In this document: positions 40,190 to 53,535 of the stretch, one piece after another
Layout: every line of letters starts with the position of its first letter
How positions within the stretch are numbered: position 1 is the first letter of the stretch
Assembly: GCF_001618885.1 (NCBI RefSeq)
Contig: NZ_CP015114.1
Coordinates: forward strand, 620,001 to 684,000
Origin: Staphylococcus condimenti
GTDB taxonomy: Bacteria; Bacillota; Bacilli; Staphylococcales; Staphylococcaceae
Direction: 5' to 3'
Length of the DNA stretch: 64,000 bases
Notes under the pieces: model-generated
Told to the model about the DNA's origin: nothing
Seen by the model: the letters and a program-made list of their open reading frames with translations, nothing else
Database searches by the model: none
Translations under genes and position numbers: made by a program

Positions 40190-41902
40190 ATGGCTTATGA
40201 TGGCCTTTTTACTAGAAAGATGGTCGAAGAACTTCAGTTTCTCAAAGGTGGACGCATTCATAAAATCAATCAGCCTGATAATGATACCATTATTATGGTT
40301 GTGCGTCAGAACCGTAAAAACCATCAATTATTACTCTCAATACATCCAAACTTTTCACGTATGCATATTACTGAAAAGAAATATAATAACCCTTTCGACC
40401 CGCCAATGTTTACGCGCGTATTCCGCAAACATTTAGATGGTGGAATTATTCAAGATATTCGCCAAATCGGCAATGACAGACATATTGAAATCGACATTCA
40501 AAGTACAGATGAACTTGGAGATAAAATATATCGTACTGTCATTTTAGAAATTATGGGTAAACACAGTAACTTAATCCTTGTTGACGATAACCGTAAAATT
40601 ATAGAAGGATTTAAACATCTGACACCAAATACCAATCAATACCGTACTGTAATGCCGGGCTTTCAATATGAAGCGCCGCCAACACAAAATAAATTGAATC
40701 CTTACGAAGTATCAGGTCAAGAAGTACTGAAGCATATCGATTTTAACCAAGGAAATATTGCCCGTCAGTTACTTCAGAATTTTGAAGGTTTCAGTCCGCT
40801 TATTACCAAAGAAATTACAGAACGTCGTCAGTTTATGACTTCTGATACATTGCCTGCTGCTTATGATGAAGTGATGGCTGAAACAAAATTAGAACCTGTA
40901 CCTATTTTCCACAAAAACCATGAAACTGGAAAAGAAGATTTTTATTTCATGCGTTTAAAACAATTTGATGATGACAGTGTGGTTTATAGTTCATTAGATG
41001 AATTGCTGGATCGTTTCTATGATGCACGCGGTGAACGAGAACGCGTAAAACAGCGTGCCAATGATTTAGTGAAATTCGTACAACAACAGTTACAGAAAAA
41101 TCGTAATAAACTCACAAAATTACATGCAGAATATGAAGGGACACAATCAAAAGAAACACAACAACTATATGGCGAATTAATCACTGCAAATATTTATCGT
41201 ATTCAACAAGGCGACAAATCTTTAACAACTCAAAATTACTATACAGGTGAAGATGTAACTATTCCTTTAGACCCGACTAAGTCCCCTTCAGTGAATGCAC
41301 AATATTACTACAAACAATACAATCGCTTAAAAACCCGCGAACATGAATTAGAACGTCAAATTCAATTAACTGAAGAAAATATCACTTACTTTGAATCGAT
41401 AGAACAACAACTTGCTCATATTACTGTAGAAGATATAGATGAAATTCGTGAAGAATTAGCGGAACAAGGATTTATGAAACAACGTAATAGTCGTAAGAAA
41501 AAGAAACAACCGAAAATTCAACTGCAAACATATCTCTCTACTGACGGAGATATAATTTATGTTGGTAAAAATAATAAGCAAAATGACTACTTAACCAATA
41601 AAAAATCAAGAAAAAGTTATTTATGGTTCCATACAAAAGACATCCCAGGCTCTCATGTTGTTATTTTTGCGGATGACCCAAGCGAAAATACGATTGAAGA
41701 AGCTGCAATGCTGTCAGCTTACTTTTCTAAAGCAGGCAGTTCTGCACAAGTGCCAGTAGATTTCACTGAAATCCGCAATGTCCACAAACCTTCAGGAGCA
41801 AAACCTGGTTTTGTTACTTATGATAATCAGAAGACATTATATGCAACACCTGATTACGATAAAATCCAAGAAATGAAAAACAACGCAGTCAATGCAAAAT
41901 AA
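40190..41902 (+). CDS. rqcH: Ribosome quality-control factor RqcH (NFACT family)
   Basis: The 570-residue protein binds stalled 50S subunits and adds C-terminal alanine tails to incomplete chains. It has the NFACT-N domain with the Asp-Arg pair in IGNDRHIEIDI, a coiled-coil middle (about 285-425), and the NFACT-R domain (about 440-550) with LWFHTKDIPGSHVVI. It was formerly annotated as fibronectin-binding protein A (FbpA family). I chose the ATG at 40190 (MAYDGLFTRKM), nine bases after GGTGG; the ATG six bases earlier is less well spaced. Confidence 0.95.
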   Translation: MAYDGLFTRKMVEELQFLKGGRIHKINQPDNDTIIMVVRQNRKNHQLLLSIHPNFSRMHITEKKYNNPFDPPMFTRVFRKHLDGGIIQDIRQIGNDRHIEIDIQSTDELGDKIYRTVILEIMGKHSNLILVDDNRKIIEGFKHLTPNTNQYRTVMPGFQYEAPPTQNKLNPYEVSGQEVLKHIDFNQGNIARQLLQNFEGFSPLITKEITERRQFMTSDTLPAAYDEVMAETKLEPVPIFHKNHETGKEDFYFMRLKQFDDDSVVYSSLDELLDRFYDARGERERVKQRANDLVKFVQQQLQKNRNKLTKLHAEYEGTQSKETQQLYGELITANIYRIQQGDKSLTTQNYYTGEDVTIPLDPTKSPSVNAQYYYKQYNRLKTREHELERQIQLTEENITYFESIEQQLAHITVEDIDEIREELAEQGFMKQRNSRKKKKQPKIQLQTYLSTDGDIIYVGKNNKQNDYLTNKKSRKSYLWFHTKDIPGSHVVIFADDPSENTIEEAAMLSAYFSKAGSSAQVPVDFTEIRNVHKPSGAKPGFVTYDNQKTLYATPDYDKIQEMKNNAVNAK

Positions 41903-41908
41903 CTTATA

Positions 41909-41951
41909 AAAAGCAGTAGAACGAAACTACAATTTCTGTTCTACTGCTTTT
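41909..41951. terminator. Bidirectional terminator after rqcH
   Basis: AAAAGCAGTAGAAC and GTTCTACTGCTTTT form a perfect 14-bp stem with a 15-base loop and T-rich flanks. It serves rqcH (plus) and the convergent PHP phosphatase gene (minus). Confidence 0.92.
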
Positions 41952-41979
41952 ATTTCATATAATTATGAAGTTGTTTGCT

Positions 41980-42756
41980 TCAATTATTAAAAAAACGAAA
42001 CTTTCTAAAACTACCATTTTTTCCAGGAAGCAGAGGTGTTTTACGCTTTATTGTTTGATTATGAATAATTGCTTCAGCATTTTGTATTAACTCAGACATT
42101 TGAGGTTGTAGTTTGATTAACCTTTTTTTCTCAAACAATGATTGCATTATGAATGGTCTGTACTCTAAATGATGTGCATCTGAAGCAATAAAATGAACAA
42201 GATTGCATTCCATCATTTCAATCGATGCTTTTTGCAACGCCTTTCCAAAATATCCTTCAAGTGAAGATGAAGTAAGTTGACTAAGTGCACCTGCACTAAC
42301 TAATTCAAATAACAGATTCATATCTTGCATTATCGCTTGATTACGTTCAGGGTGAGCAATAATAGGTACATAACCCATCTCTTGTAATTCAGAAAATATT
42401 GACTGTGTATAATCTGGAATCTCATTCGGTGGAAATTCAATTAAAAGATAATGTGAGTGATTCAAGCCTTTAATATTTCCATTTTGAATATGGTCAATCA
42501 AATTCTCACTAATTCTGACTTCTTGTCCAGGATAGATTTTAACTTTTAATTGTTCAATTTTCTTTAGGTTACATAATTCTTTTATTTTCAACTCAACTTT
42601 CTCAAAAGTGTTGAAATAATGCGAGGTGAAATGAGGTGTTGCGATAATACCAGTGATACCTTCATCCTTTGCTTGTTGAATAAGTTGAATTGCTTCTTTG
42701 TTGTTTTGTGCGCCATCATCGACATTAATAAGAATATGGCTATGCATATCAATCAC
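41980..42756 (-). CDS. CpsB/CapC-type PHP tyrosine phosphatase (copy 2)
   Basis: The 258-residue protein resembles S. aureus CapC (tyrosine phosphatase of capsule loci) more than copy 1 does: MIDMHSHILINVDDGAQNN, GQEVRISENLIDHIQNG, LLIEFPPNEIPDY, IAHPERNQAI and ASDAHHLEYRPFIMQSLF. Metal ligands are intact. I chose GTG at 42754-42756, nine bases after GGTGGAG and matching the MIDxHxH start; longer starts at 42774 lack spacing. No capsule genes lie next to it. An AT-rich 13-bp palindrome sits just upstream. Confidence 0.88.
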   Translation of the reverse strand: MIDMHSHILINVDDGAQNNKEAIQLIQQAKDEGITGIIATPHFTSHYFNTFEKVELKIKELCNLKKIEQLKVKIYPGQEVRISENLIDHIQNGNIKGLNHSHYLLIEFPPNEIPDYTQSIFSELQEMGYVPIIAHPERNQAIMQDMNLLFELVSAGALSQLTSSSLEGYFGKALQKASIEMMECNLVHFIASDAHHLEYRPFIMQSLFEKKRLIKLQPQMSELIQNAEAIIHNQTIKRKTPLLPGKNGSFRKFRFFNN

Positions 42757-42773
42757 TTTGCTCATCTCCACCA

Positions 42774-42811
42774 ATAATATTGTATATCACTCTATAATTA
42801 TACAATATTAT
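42774..42811. promoter_or_regulatory. 13-bp inverted repeat upstream of the second PHP phosphatase gene
   Basis: ATAATATTGTATA (42774-42786) and TATACAATATTAT (42799-42811) form a perfect inverted repeat with a 12-base spacer. It is just upstream of the ribosome binding site and includes possible -10 boxes on the minus strand (TATAAT, TACAAT). It looks like a dimeric repressor site. Confidence 0.6.
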
Positions 42812-42827
42812 TATAATAAATGGCATG

Positions 42828-42880
42828 CAAAAAAGCTCTTCCCAGCTTGATTACAAAAAATCTTGTAGGATGAGCTTTCA
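42828..42880 (-). terminator. Terminator of the VOC-family gene
   Basis: AAAGCTC and GAGCTTT pair; an internal branched region with further pairing lies between, then a six-T run. It is about 30 bases after the stop codon. Confidence 0.75.
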
Positions 42881-42906
42881 TTTTAAAACTTTAATTATTT
42901 TGTATA

Positions 42907-43308
42907 TTAATCCATTAATGCAAGTTGGAAGTTAACGCCAAAACGATCTTGCACCCATGCAAACTCACGGTAAGGTCCTAATTCAGATTTGGCCATTAAA
43001 ATAGCGCCACCTTTTTTCAAACCACTATATAGACGTTCCATTTCCATCGCATTATCTACTGTTACAAATAATGAAATAGATGGGTTCATAGGAATTTCAG
43101 TTCCATTTGTGTTATCAATTGCCATTAGAATTTGATCTTTTAAACGAAAAATCGAATGCTGTACAGCACCTGCTTCACCACTGCCGAACTCATCATATTT
43201 CACCATAGAAATAATCTCACTATCTTCAAATAATGATGTATATAATTCAATTGCTTCTTCTGCTTGATTATCAAACATTAAAAAAGTCGTAACTTTTGGA
43301 ATTTGCAC
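42907..43308 (-). CDS. VOC-superfamily protein (PhnB/3-demethylubiquinone-like)
   Basis: The 133-residue protein has the PhnB-like fold of the glyoxalase/VOC superfamily: TTFLMFDNQAEEAIELYTSLFE, MAIDNTNGTEIPMNPSISLF, LGPYREFAWVQDRFGVNFQL. Members are often annotated as antibiotic-resistance or demethylubiquinone methyltransferase-like without proof. The reaction is unknown. The start is GTG at 43306-43308 (MQIPKVTTFL), following GGAGGGG. It is monocistronic with its own terminator. Confidence 0.85.
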   Translation of the reverse strand: MQIPKVTTFLMFDNQAEEAIELYTSLFEDSEIISMVKYDEFGSGEAGAVQHSIFRLKDQILMAIDNTNGTEIPMNPSISLFVTVDNAMEMERLYSGLKKGGAILMAKSELGPYREFAWVQDRFGVNFQLALMD

Positions 43309-43442
43309 AATACCCCTCCTACTGTTTTGCATACCGAAACCCTTTTCAGTATATGTATTTCACTATTCATAGTATAATACGTTTATTATAAATTGATAAG
43401 CGAAAGCCGATTCGAGATAATATAAATGGAGGTTGATTAATT

Positions 43443-43526
43443 TTGTCTTATTTAATTTGGCCTATTATAGTTATGGTTTTAATCGTATTGCTCGGCTACC
43501 TCTTTGTTAGATGGTATCTTAGATAA
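43443..43526 (+). CDS. 27-residue hydrophobic peptide (small ORF)
   Basis: A TTG start (43443) follows GGAGG by ten bases; 27 codons end at TAA (43524). The peptide has one membrane-spanning stretch (SYLIWPIIVMVLIVLLGYLF) and a basic C-terminal tail, RWYLR. A perfect 12-bp terminator follows after 8 bases, so it looks like a complete transcription unit. A TATAAT (43373-43378) upstream could be the -10 box. The shape resembles small membrane peptides and type I toxins, but no antitoxin RNA is evident. Function unknown. Confidence 0.6.
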   Translation: MSYLIWPIIVMVLIVLLGYLFVRWYLR

Positions 43527-43534
43527 TAGATTTA

Positions 43535-43571
43535 AACACTTGTGTTGTCTTCTGAAACACAAGTGTTTTTT
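43535..43571 (+). terminator. Terminator of the 27-residue ORF
   Basis: AACACTTGTGTT and AACACAAGTGTT form a perfect 12-bp stem with a 9-base loop, followed by a T-run (43566-43571). Confidence 0.92.
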
Positions 43572-43579
43572 AATAACTC

Positions 43580-43642
43580 AAAAACAAAACAGCCCGCCAT
43601 AAACTGCTGAATCTATTAAACCAGTAGCTTACTACGGACTGC
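43580..43642 (-). terminator. pyr operon terminator
   Basis: A 21-base imperfect stem on the minus strand: GCAGTCCGTAGTAAGCTACTG (read 43642 down) with the arm at 43589-43609, then TTTTGTTTTT. It follows the 63-residue unknown gene, so that gene is probably the last of the operon. Confidence 0.8.
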
Positions 43643-43655
43643 ATTGTCTCAATTT

Positions 43656-43847
43656 TTAAATATAACCTTTATCTTTAATATCTGATTTTGCTTTTTTGAA
43701 TATATTTTTGTTTTGTTCATTTGATAACCAATGGTTTTCTGTATTCTCTTGGTTGTCATCTTGACTGCGATAATCCTCATTTGCCGATAAGAACTTATTT
43801 AAATGTGCAAATGGATTTTGTACTGTCTGAGCATCTGTATTGGACAT
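43656..43847 (-). CDS. Unknown hydrophilic protein, 63 residues, last in the pyr operon
   Basis: I do not recognise it. The ATG (43845-43847, MSNTDAQTVQNPF) follows GGAGGGGATGACC and lies 22 bases after the pyrE stop codon. The frame's earlier start at 43862 would sit in the ribosome binding site. The protein is Asn/Asp/Gln/Lys-rich, has no Cys and no membrane segment, and is probably partly disordered. It precedes the operon terminator and so is co-transcribed with the pyrimidine genes. Function unknown. Confidence 0.7.
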   Translation of the reverse strand: MSNTDAQTVQNPFAHLNKFLSANEDYRSQDDNQENTENHWLSNEQNKNIFKKAKSDIKDKGYI

Positions 43848-43869
43848 GGTCATCCCCTCCAATTACATC

Positions 43870-44481
43870 TTATGCTAAATTATCGCGCCATTCAACTAAA
43901 GATTTAATATCTTCAGTAGAAATTTTTCCTTCGTCTTCAGCCACATCAATCAGTTCATTATAATTACTTAATGTGTATAAAGGTAAATCTGCTTCTTTGA
44001 ACATAGTGTCTGCTTTAGCTAAACCATAAGTGAAGATTGCAACAACACCTAAAACATCTGCACCTGCTTCTTTTAATGCTTCAGCAGCTACTAATGAAGA
44101 GCCACCTGTTGAAATTAAATCTTCAACTACAACTACTTTTTTACCTTTACTTGGTGCACCTTCGATTTGGTTTTGTTTACCATGACTTTTACTTTTAGAA
44201 CGTACATAACTCATTGGCATCTCTAATTTCTCAGAAATAAAAGCTGCATGCGGAATGCCCGCTGTCGCTGTTCCAGATACAATTTCAGCTTCTGGGAAAT
44301 GTGTTTGAATCAAATCAATCAAGCCGTCTCTGATTTCATTTCGTACTGCTGGATATCCTAAAGTCACACGGTTATCGCAATAAATAGGTGATTTGATACC
44401 AGAACTCCATGTGAATAAATCATTGGGTGAAAGTGCTACTGCTCCGATATTTAATAATGATTGTGCAATTTTCTTTGACAT
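43870..44481 (-). CDS. pyrE: Orotate phosphoribosyltransferase
   Basis: The 203-residue enzyme converts orotate and PRPP to orotidine 5'-monophosphate. The PRPP-binding motif is [20 protein letters not shown] (about residues 113-132). The N-terminal [20 protein letters not shown] and [10 protein letters not shown] loop are family features. It lies one base after pyrF. Confidence 0.98.
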   Translation of the reverse strand: MSKKIAQSLLNIGAVALSPNDLFTWSSGIKSPIYCDNRVTLGYPAVRNEIRDGLIDLIQTHFPEAEIVSGTATAGIPHAAFISEKLEMPMSYVRSKSKSHGKQNQIEGAPSKGKKVVVVEDLISTGGSSLVAAEALKEAGADVLGVVAIFTYGLAKADTMFKEADLPLYTLSNYNELIDVAEDEGKISTEDIKSLVEWRDNLA

Positions 44482-44482
44482 A

Positions 44483-45186
44483 TTAACCTAACCAACTTTC
44501 TTTAATTTGATGATAACTTTCGACAGGATTGTCACTTTGTGTAATTGGACGTCCTACTACAATATGTGTAGAACCTAACTTACGCGCATCGTCTGGTGTA
44601 GTAATACGTTTTTGATCGTCTTGTGCATAATCAGCAGGACGAATACCTGGCGTTACTTTTAAGAAGTCTGACCCAAGTTCCTCTGTTAACAATTTCGCTT
44701 CTAGAGGTGAACAAACCACGCCGTCTAAACCAGCTTGTTTTGTTAATTTAGCATAGTTCAAAACAGCTTCTTCAATTGAAGTTTGAATGTTTTGCTCTTT
44801 ATTCAACATTTCTTCAGTTGTAGAAGTTAATTGTGTAACTGCAATAATCTTCGTATCTTGATTCACACTGCGCAAACCTTCAACTGCCTGACGCATCATT
44901 TCTGTGCCGCCAGCAGCATGTACATTAACTAAATCTACATTTAAACGGCCTAGTCCTGCCATAGCTTGTTTTACTGTATTTGGAATATCATGTAATTTCA
45001 AATCTAAGAAGAGATGATGTCCGCGTTCTTTAATACGATTGATTAATTCTGGTCCAGTTTGATAATAAAGTTCCATTCCGATTTTGATGTATAAAGGTTC
45101 ATCAAATAAATCTAAGAAATTTTCCACTTCTTCTGCTGTTGCAAAATCAAGTGCAATAATCGGTAAAGGTAAATTTGTGTTTGTCA

Positions 45187-45187
<1 letters not shown>
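44483..45187 (-). CDS. pyrF: Orotidine 5'-phosphate decarboxylase
   Basis: The 234-residue TIM-barrel enzyme makes UMP. The catalytic Lys-Asp network is in [14 protein letters not shown] (about residues 57-70). The start overlaps pyrD by one base. Terminal motif [17 protein letters not shown] binds the phosphate. Confidence 0.98.
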
Positions 45188-46865
<1,678 letters not shown>

Positions 46866-46943
46866 CGCAAATATCCTCCTTCAATATAAATTACTTGGTT
46901 GTCGTTCATCTAATCGCTTTCTCTATTGTACATGAATTCCCGT

Positions 46944-46976
46944 AAAAAATGTGTGTCTGGATAAAAAATCCACTCA
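46944..46976 (-). terminator. Terminator-like hairpin in the carB-pyrK gap
   Basis: TGGAT-TTTTT-ATCCA with flanking GTG/CAC pairs (46951-46976), then six T on the minus strand (46944-46949). It is weak. It may attenuate transcription into pyrK-pyrD-pyrF-pyrE. Confidence 0.45.
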
Positions 46977-47051
46977 CTTATCTTTCATTATTACATAGCG
47001 AAGCGCTTCTTCCACCTCCTTTTAGTAAAAGAGATTTCAGAAGCTGCTTTT

Positions 47052-50000
47052 CTACATTTGTTTCATTGTAAATGTCATACTTTCAATAACGTTTGTAAGT
47101 GCATTTGCTGTATCTAAAGAAGTTAAGCAAGGTACACCGTTTTCAACAGATGCACGGCGAATTTGGAATCCATCTCTTTCGATTGTTTTCCCTTTTGTCA
47201 TCGTATTAATGACAATTTGAACTTCACCATCTTGAATACGTGTCAATAAGTCGTCTTCCCCACCAATTTTACCAACAGTTTCAACTGGAATATGATTATC
47301 AGCTAGTTTTTGAGCTGTACCTTCTGTTGCTAAAATTTTATAGCCGACTTCATTTAAACGTTTCGCGACCTTAACCATTTCATCTTTATCTTTGTCACTT
47401 ACTGTTATTAAGACTGTACCGTGATCTTTTACTTCTACACCACTTGCAGTCAACCCTTTGAATAACGCCTTTTCAAGTGTTAAATCTTTACCCATAACTT
47501 CTCCTGTTGATTTCATTTCAGGTCCTAATGTAATATCTACATTTTTCAGTTTGTTGAAACTGAAGACAGGCGCTTTAACGAACACACCTTCTGTATAAGG
47601 TTGAAGTCCAGGTTGATAACCTAAATCACTTAATTTTTCTCCTAAAATCGCACGCATAGCAAGTTGTGCCATAGGAATATTCGTAATCTTGCTTAAGAAT
47701 GGTACTGTACGACTTGATCTCGGATTCACTTCTAATACATACACCCCATCATGTGCAAGTACAAATTGAATATTGATTAAGCCGATAATATCTAAACCTT
47801 TTGCTAATCTCGTTGTATAACTTTCAAGTGTTTTAATATCTTCTTCAGATAACGTCTGAGGCGGATATACAGCAATTGAGTCACCTGAGTGTACACCAGC
47901 ACGTTCAATATGTTCCATAATTCCAGGAATAATCACAGTGTCTCCATCGCAAATTGCATCTACTTCGATTTCTTTTCCTGTCAGATAGCGGTCTACAAGC
48001 ACCGGATGTTCAGGACTTGCCTTTACTGCTTCTCTCATATAATTTCCAAGTTCTGTATCATTATAGACAATTTCCATTGCACGTCCGCCTAGTACATACG
48101 ATGGACGCACAACAACTGGATAACCAATTTCTCGTGCATTTTCTAAAGCTTCTTCAGGAGAAGTTGCTGTTTTACCTTTAGGTTGAGGTACATCGATTTT
48201 ATTTAATAATGCTTCGAATTCTTTTCTATCTTCAGCACGATTTAAATTTTCTAAAGAAGTTCCTAAAATTTGTACGCCTTTTTCTGCTAATTTTTCTGCC
48301 AAATTAATCGCAGTTTGTCCGCCGAATTGAACGACAACACCTTTAGGCTGTTCTAAATCGATAATGTTCATCACATCTTCGACAGTTAATGGCTCAAAGT
48401 AAAGCTTGTCAGAAATCGAGAAGTCAGTTGAAACTGTTTCTGGATTGTTATTTACAATAATTGCTTCATAACCTGCATTTTGAATCGCCCATACTGCATG
48501 CACAGTTGCGTAATCGAATTCAACCCCTTGACCGATACGAATTGGACCTGATCCTAATACAATCACTTTCTCTTTTTCTGTCACAACAGATTCATTATCT
48601 CTTTCATAAGTACCATAATAATATGGTGTTGAAGATTCGAATTCTGCAGCACACGTATCGACCATTTCATACACAGGTTTGATGTCATTTGCTTTGCGTA
48701 ATTCAGTCACTTCATCTTCTGTCATGTCAAAACGGTGTGCAATTACTTTGTCGCTGAAACCATAATCTTTAGCATATTTTAAATACTCGATATCACCTTT
48801 ATGTTCTTTTAGTTCATGTTCAATATCAATAATATGTTGGAATTTGTTTAGGAAGAAATAATCAATTTTTGTCATCTCATGTATTTCTTCTAAAGTAGTG
48901 CCGCGACGAATCGCTTCTCCAATAAAGAAGAGACGTTCGTCATCTTGTTGTAAGATACGTTCTTTTATGTAGTCTAACTCGTAACTTTCTCCATTTGGCA
49001 AACCTAAGTGATGCACGCCATATTCTAATGAACGAATGGCTTTTAATAATGATTCTTCGTACGTTCTTCCGATAGCCATGACTTCGCCAGTAGCTTTCAT
49101 TTGAGTACCAAGTACACGTTCTCCTTTTTCAAATTTATCGAATGGGAAACGTGGAATTTTAGAAATAACATAATCTAAGGCAGGTTCAAAAGCTGCATAT
49201 GATGTACCTGTTACTGGATTCAACATTTCATCTAATGTTAAACCGACAGCAATTTTAGCTGCTAATTTTGCGATTGGATAACCTGTGGCTTTAGAAGCTA
49301 AAGCAGATGAACGAGATACTCGCGGATTCACTTCAATAATGTAGTAATTCATAGAATGCGGATCTAATGCAAGCTGTACATTACAACCACCTTCAATACC
49401 TAATGCGCGAATCACTTTCAATGACACATCACGCAACATTTGATATTCTACATCAGTCAATGTTTGACTCGGTGCTACAACTATTGAATCACCTGTATGA
49501 ATACCTACTGGGTCAATATTTTCCATGTTGCAAACAACAATCGCATTATCATTTTTGTCTCGCATTACTTCGTATTCGATTTCTTTGAAACCTGCAATTG
49601 ATTTTTCAATCAAACACTGTGTTGCGGGACTATAATGCAAACCATTTGTCACAACTTCTTTTAGTTCTTCATCATTATGGCAGATACCGCCGCCAGTACC
49701 GCCCATCGTAAAAGCAGGTCTTACGATTAATGGATAACCGACTTGTTCTTTAAAAGCAAAGGCTTGTTCTACTGTGTTGACAATATCACTTTCTGGTACA
49801 GGAACATCTAACTCATTCATCAAACTTCTGAATAATTCTCTGTCTTCAGCTTGCTGAATTGAACTTAATTTTGTTCCTAACAATTGAACGTTATTAGACT
49901 CTAAAACACCACTGTCGTGTAATTGAATGGCCATGTTCAATCCTGTTTGACCACCAAGAGTTGGCAACAATGCGTCCGGTTGTTCTTTGCGAATAATGCG

Positions 50001-50225
50001 TGCAATAAAGTCATGTGTTAAAGGTTCAATATAAACTTTATCTGCAATTTCTTTATCCGTCATAATCGTCGCTGGATTAGAATTCACAAGGATTACTTTG
50101 TATCCCTCTTCTTTTAAAGCAAGGCAAGCTTGCGTTCCAGCATAATCAAATTCGGCTGCTTGTCCTATAATAATAGGCCCTGAACCGATTACTAATATCG
50201 TATTAATGTCGTTATTTTTAGGCAT
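47052..50225 (-). CDS. carB: Carbamoyl-phosphate synthase large subunit
   Basis: The 1057-residue enzyme makes carbamoyl phosphate from bicarbonate, ATP and ammonia delivered by CarA. Two ATP-grasp halves (about 1-550 and 551-930) each have a [14 protein letters not shown] motif. The C-terminal allosteric MGS-like domain (about 930-1057) has [13 protein letters not shown] chose ATG 50223-50225 ([14 protein letters not shown]); it follows AAGGAG and overlaps carA by eight bases. Confidence 0.98.
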   Translation of the reverse strand: MPKNNDINTILVIGSGPIIIGQAAEFDYAGTQACLALKEEGYKVILVNSNPATIMTDKEIADKVYIEPLTHDFIARIIRKEQPDALLPTLGGQTGLNMAIQLHDSGVLESNNVQLLGTKLSSIQQAEDRELFRSLMNELDVPVPESDIVNTVEQAFAFKEQVGYPLIVRPAFTMGGTGGGICHNDEELKEVVTNGLHYSPATQCLIEKSIAGFKEIEYEVMRDKNDNAIVVCNMENIDPVGIHTGDSIVVAPSQTLTDVEYQMLRDVSLKVIRALGIEGGCNVQLALDPHSMNYYIIEVNPRVSRSSALASKATGYPIAKLAAKIAVGLTLDEMLNPVTGTSYAAFEPALDYVISKIPRFPFDKFEKGERVLGTQMKATGEVMAIGRTYEESLLKAIRSLEYGVHHLGLPNGESYELDYIKERILQQDDERLFFIGEAIRRGTTLEEIHEMTKIDYFFLNKFQHIIDIEHELKEHKGDIEYLKYAKDYGFSDKVIAHRFDMTEDEVTELRKANDIKPVYEMVDTCAAEFESSTPYYYGTYERDNESVVTEKEKVIVLGSGPIRIGQGVEFDYATVHAVWAIQNAGYEAIIVNNNPETVSTDFSISDKLYFEPLTVEDVMNIIDLEQPKGVVVQFGGQTAINLAEKLAEKGVQILGTSLENLNRAEDRKEFEALLNKIDVPQPKGKTATSPEEALENAREIGYPVVVRPSYVLGGRAMEIVYNDTELGNYMREAVKASPEHPVLVDRYLTGKEIEVDAICDGDTVIIPGIMEHIERAGVHSGDSIAVYPPQTLSEEDIKTLESYTTRLAKGLDIIGLINIQFVLAHDGVYVLEVNPRSSRTVPFLSKITNIPMAQLAMRAILGEKLSDLGYQPGLQPYTEGVFVKAPVFSFNKLKNVDITLGPEMKSTGEVMGKDLTLEKALFKGLTASGVEVKDHGTVLITVSDKDKDEMVKVAKRLNEVGYKILATEGTAQKLADNHIPVETVGKIGGEDDLLTRIQDGEVQIVINTMTKGKTIERDGFQIRRASVENGVPCLTSLDTANALTNVIESMTFTMKQM

Positions 50226-51318
50226 TTGCGAAACGCTCCTTCTCTTTGAATTCATTCATCATAGACACAAATTGATCAAATAAATAATTTGAATCAGTCG
50301 GTCCTGGGCAAGCTTCTGGATGATATTGTACTGAAAAGGCAGGAAGCGTTTGATGTTTTAAACCTTCAACTGTTTGGTCATTCAGCGCGATATGTGTTAC
50401 TTCTAAATCTGTATTAACAACTGAATCAGCATCGATAGCATAACCATGATTTTGGCTGGTTAAAGCGACTTTTCCTGTAGCTAAATCTTTAACTGGATGG
50501 TTCGCTCCGCGATGTCCGAATTTCATTTTGAATGATGTTGCACCTTGTGAAAGTGCGAATAATTGATGACCAAGACAAATTCCAAAGAACGGAACTTTAC
50601 CAAGAATACCTTTAATCATTTCGATTGCTTCAGGCACATCTTCAGGATCTCCTGGTCCATTTGACAACATGACACCATCAGGTGACATACGAATAATATC
50701 TTCTGCAGACGTATTGTAAGGAACTACTGTTACATTACAACCACGTGCATTTAATTCTCTAACGATATTTTGTTTCTTTCCAAAGTCCACAAGTACGACA
50801 CTTAAGTCAAAACCAGTTGAAACATACGGTGTTTTCGTCGATACAGTCGGTACTTCATCGCGAGATAGTTCAAATTGATTTAATGATTCAATGAGTTGCG
50901 GAATATCTTCTGCATGATCTGTAAAACCTGCTTTCAAAACACCATGCTCACGAATTTTACGAGTAATACTTCTCGTATCTACACCCGAAATCCCCGGAAT
51001 ATCGAATTCTTTTAAAACTTCGTCAAATGTTTTCTGCTTACGGAAATTGCTTGGATGTGTACTCGCTTCCTTTACCACTACGCCACTTAATGTAGGTACA
51101 AGAGATTCAAAATCATCTCTGTTAATTCCATAATTACCAATTAAAGGATAAGTGAATGTAATAATTTGACCTGTATAAGACGGGTCAGAAATTGTTTCTT
51201 GATAACCCGTCATTGCAGTATTAAATACGATTTCGCCTTTAGTTAAATTGTCTGATCCAAGCTTTCTGCCTTCATATATTGAACCATCTTCAAATACAAG
51301 ATATCGTTTTGCTAACAT
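50218..51318 (-). CDS. carA: Carbamoyl-phosphate synthase small subunit (glutaminase)
   Basis: The 366-residue class I amidotransferase subunit supplies ammonia to CarB. The catalytic Cys is in [14 protein letters not shown]; His and Glu are in [11 protein letters not shown]. The N-terminal domain has [20 protein letters not shown]. The gene starts 6 bases after pyrC. Confidence 0.98.
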   Translation of the reverse strand: MLAKRYLVFEDGSIYEGRKLGSDNLTKGEIVFNTAMTGYQETISDPSYTGQIITFTYPLIGNYGINRDDFESLVPTLSGVVVKEASTHPSNFRKQKTFDEVLKEFDIPGISGVDTRSITRKIREHGVLKAGFTDHAEDIPQLIESLNQFELSRDEVPTVSTKTPYVSTGFDLSVVLVDFGKKQNIVRELNARGCNVTVVPYNTSAEDIIRMSPDGVMLSNGPGDPEDVPEAIEMIKGILGKVPFFGICLGHQLFALSQGATSFKMKFGHRGANHPVKDLATGKVALTSQNHGYAIDADSVVNTDLEVTHIALNDQTVEGLKHQTLPAFSVQYHPEACPGPTDSNYLFDQFVSMMNEFKEKERFANA

Positions 51319-51324
51319 GCTTAA

Positions 51325-53506
<2,182 letters not shown>

Positions 53507-53535
53507 CTAAGATTTGATTATATTATTTGTTATTT

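Noticed and set aside
46984..47025. Short GTG-started ORF in the carB-pyrK gap
   Set aside because: GTG overlaps the AAGGAGG itself, giving no spacing, and only 13 codons follow.
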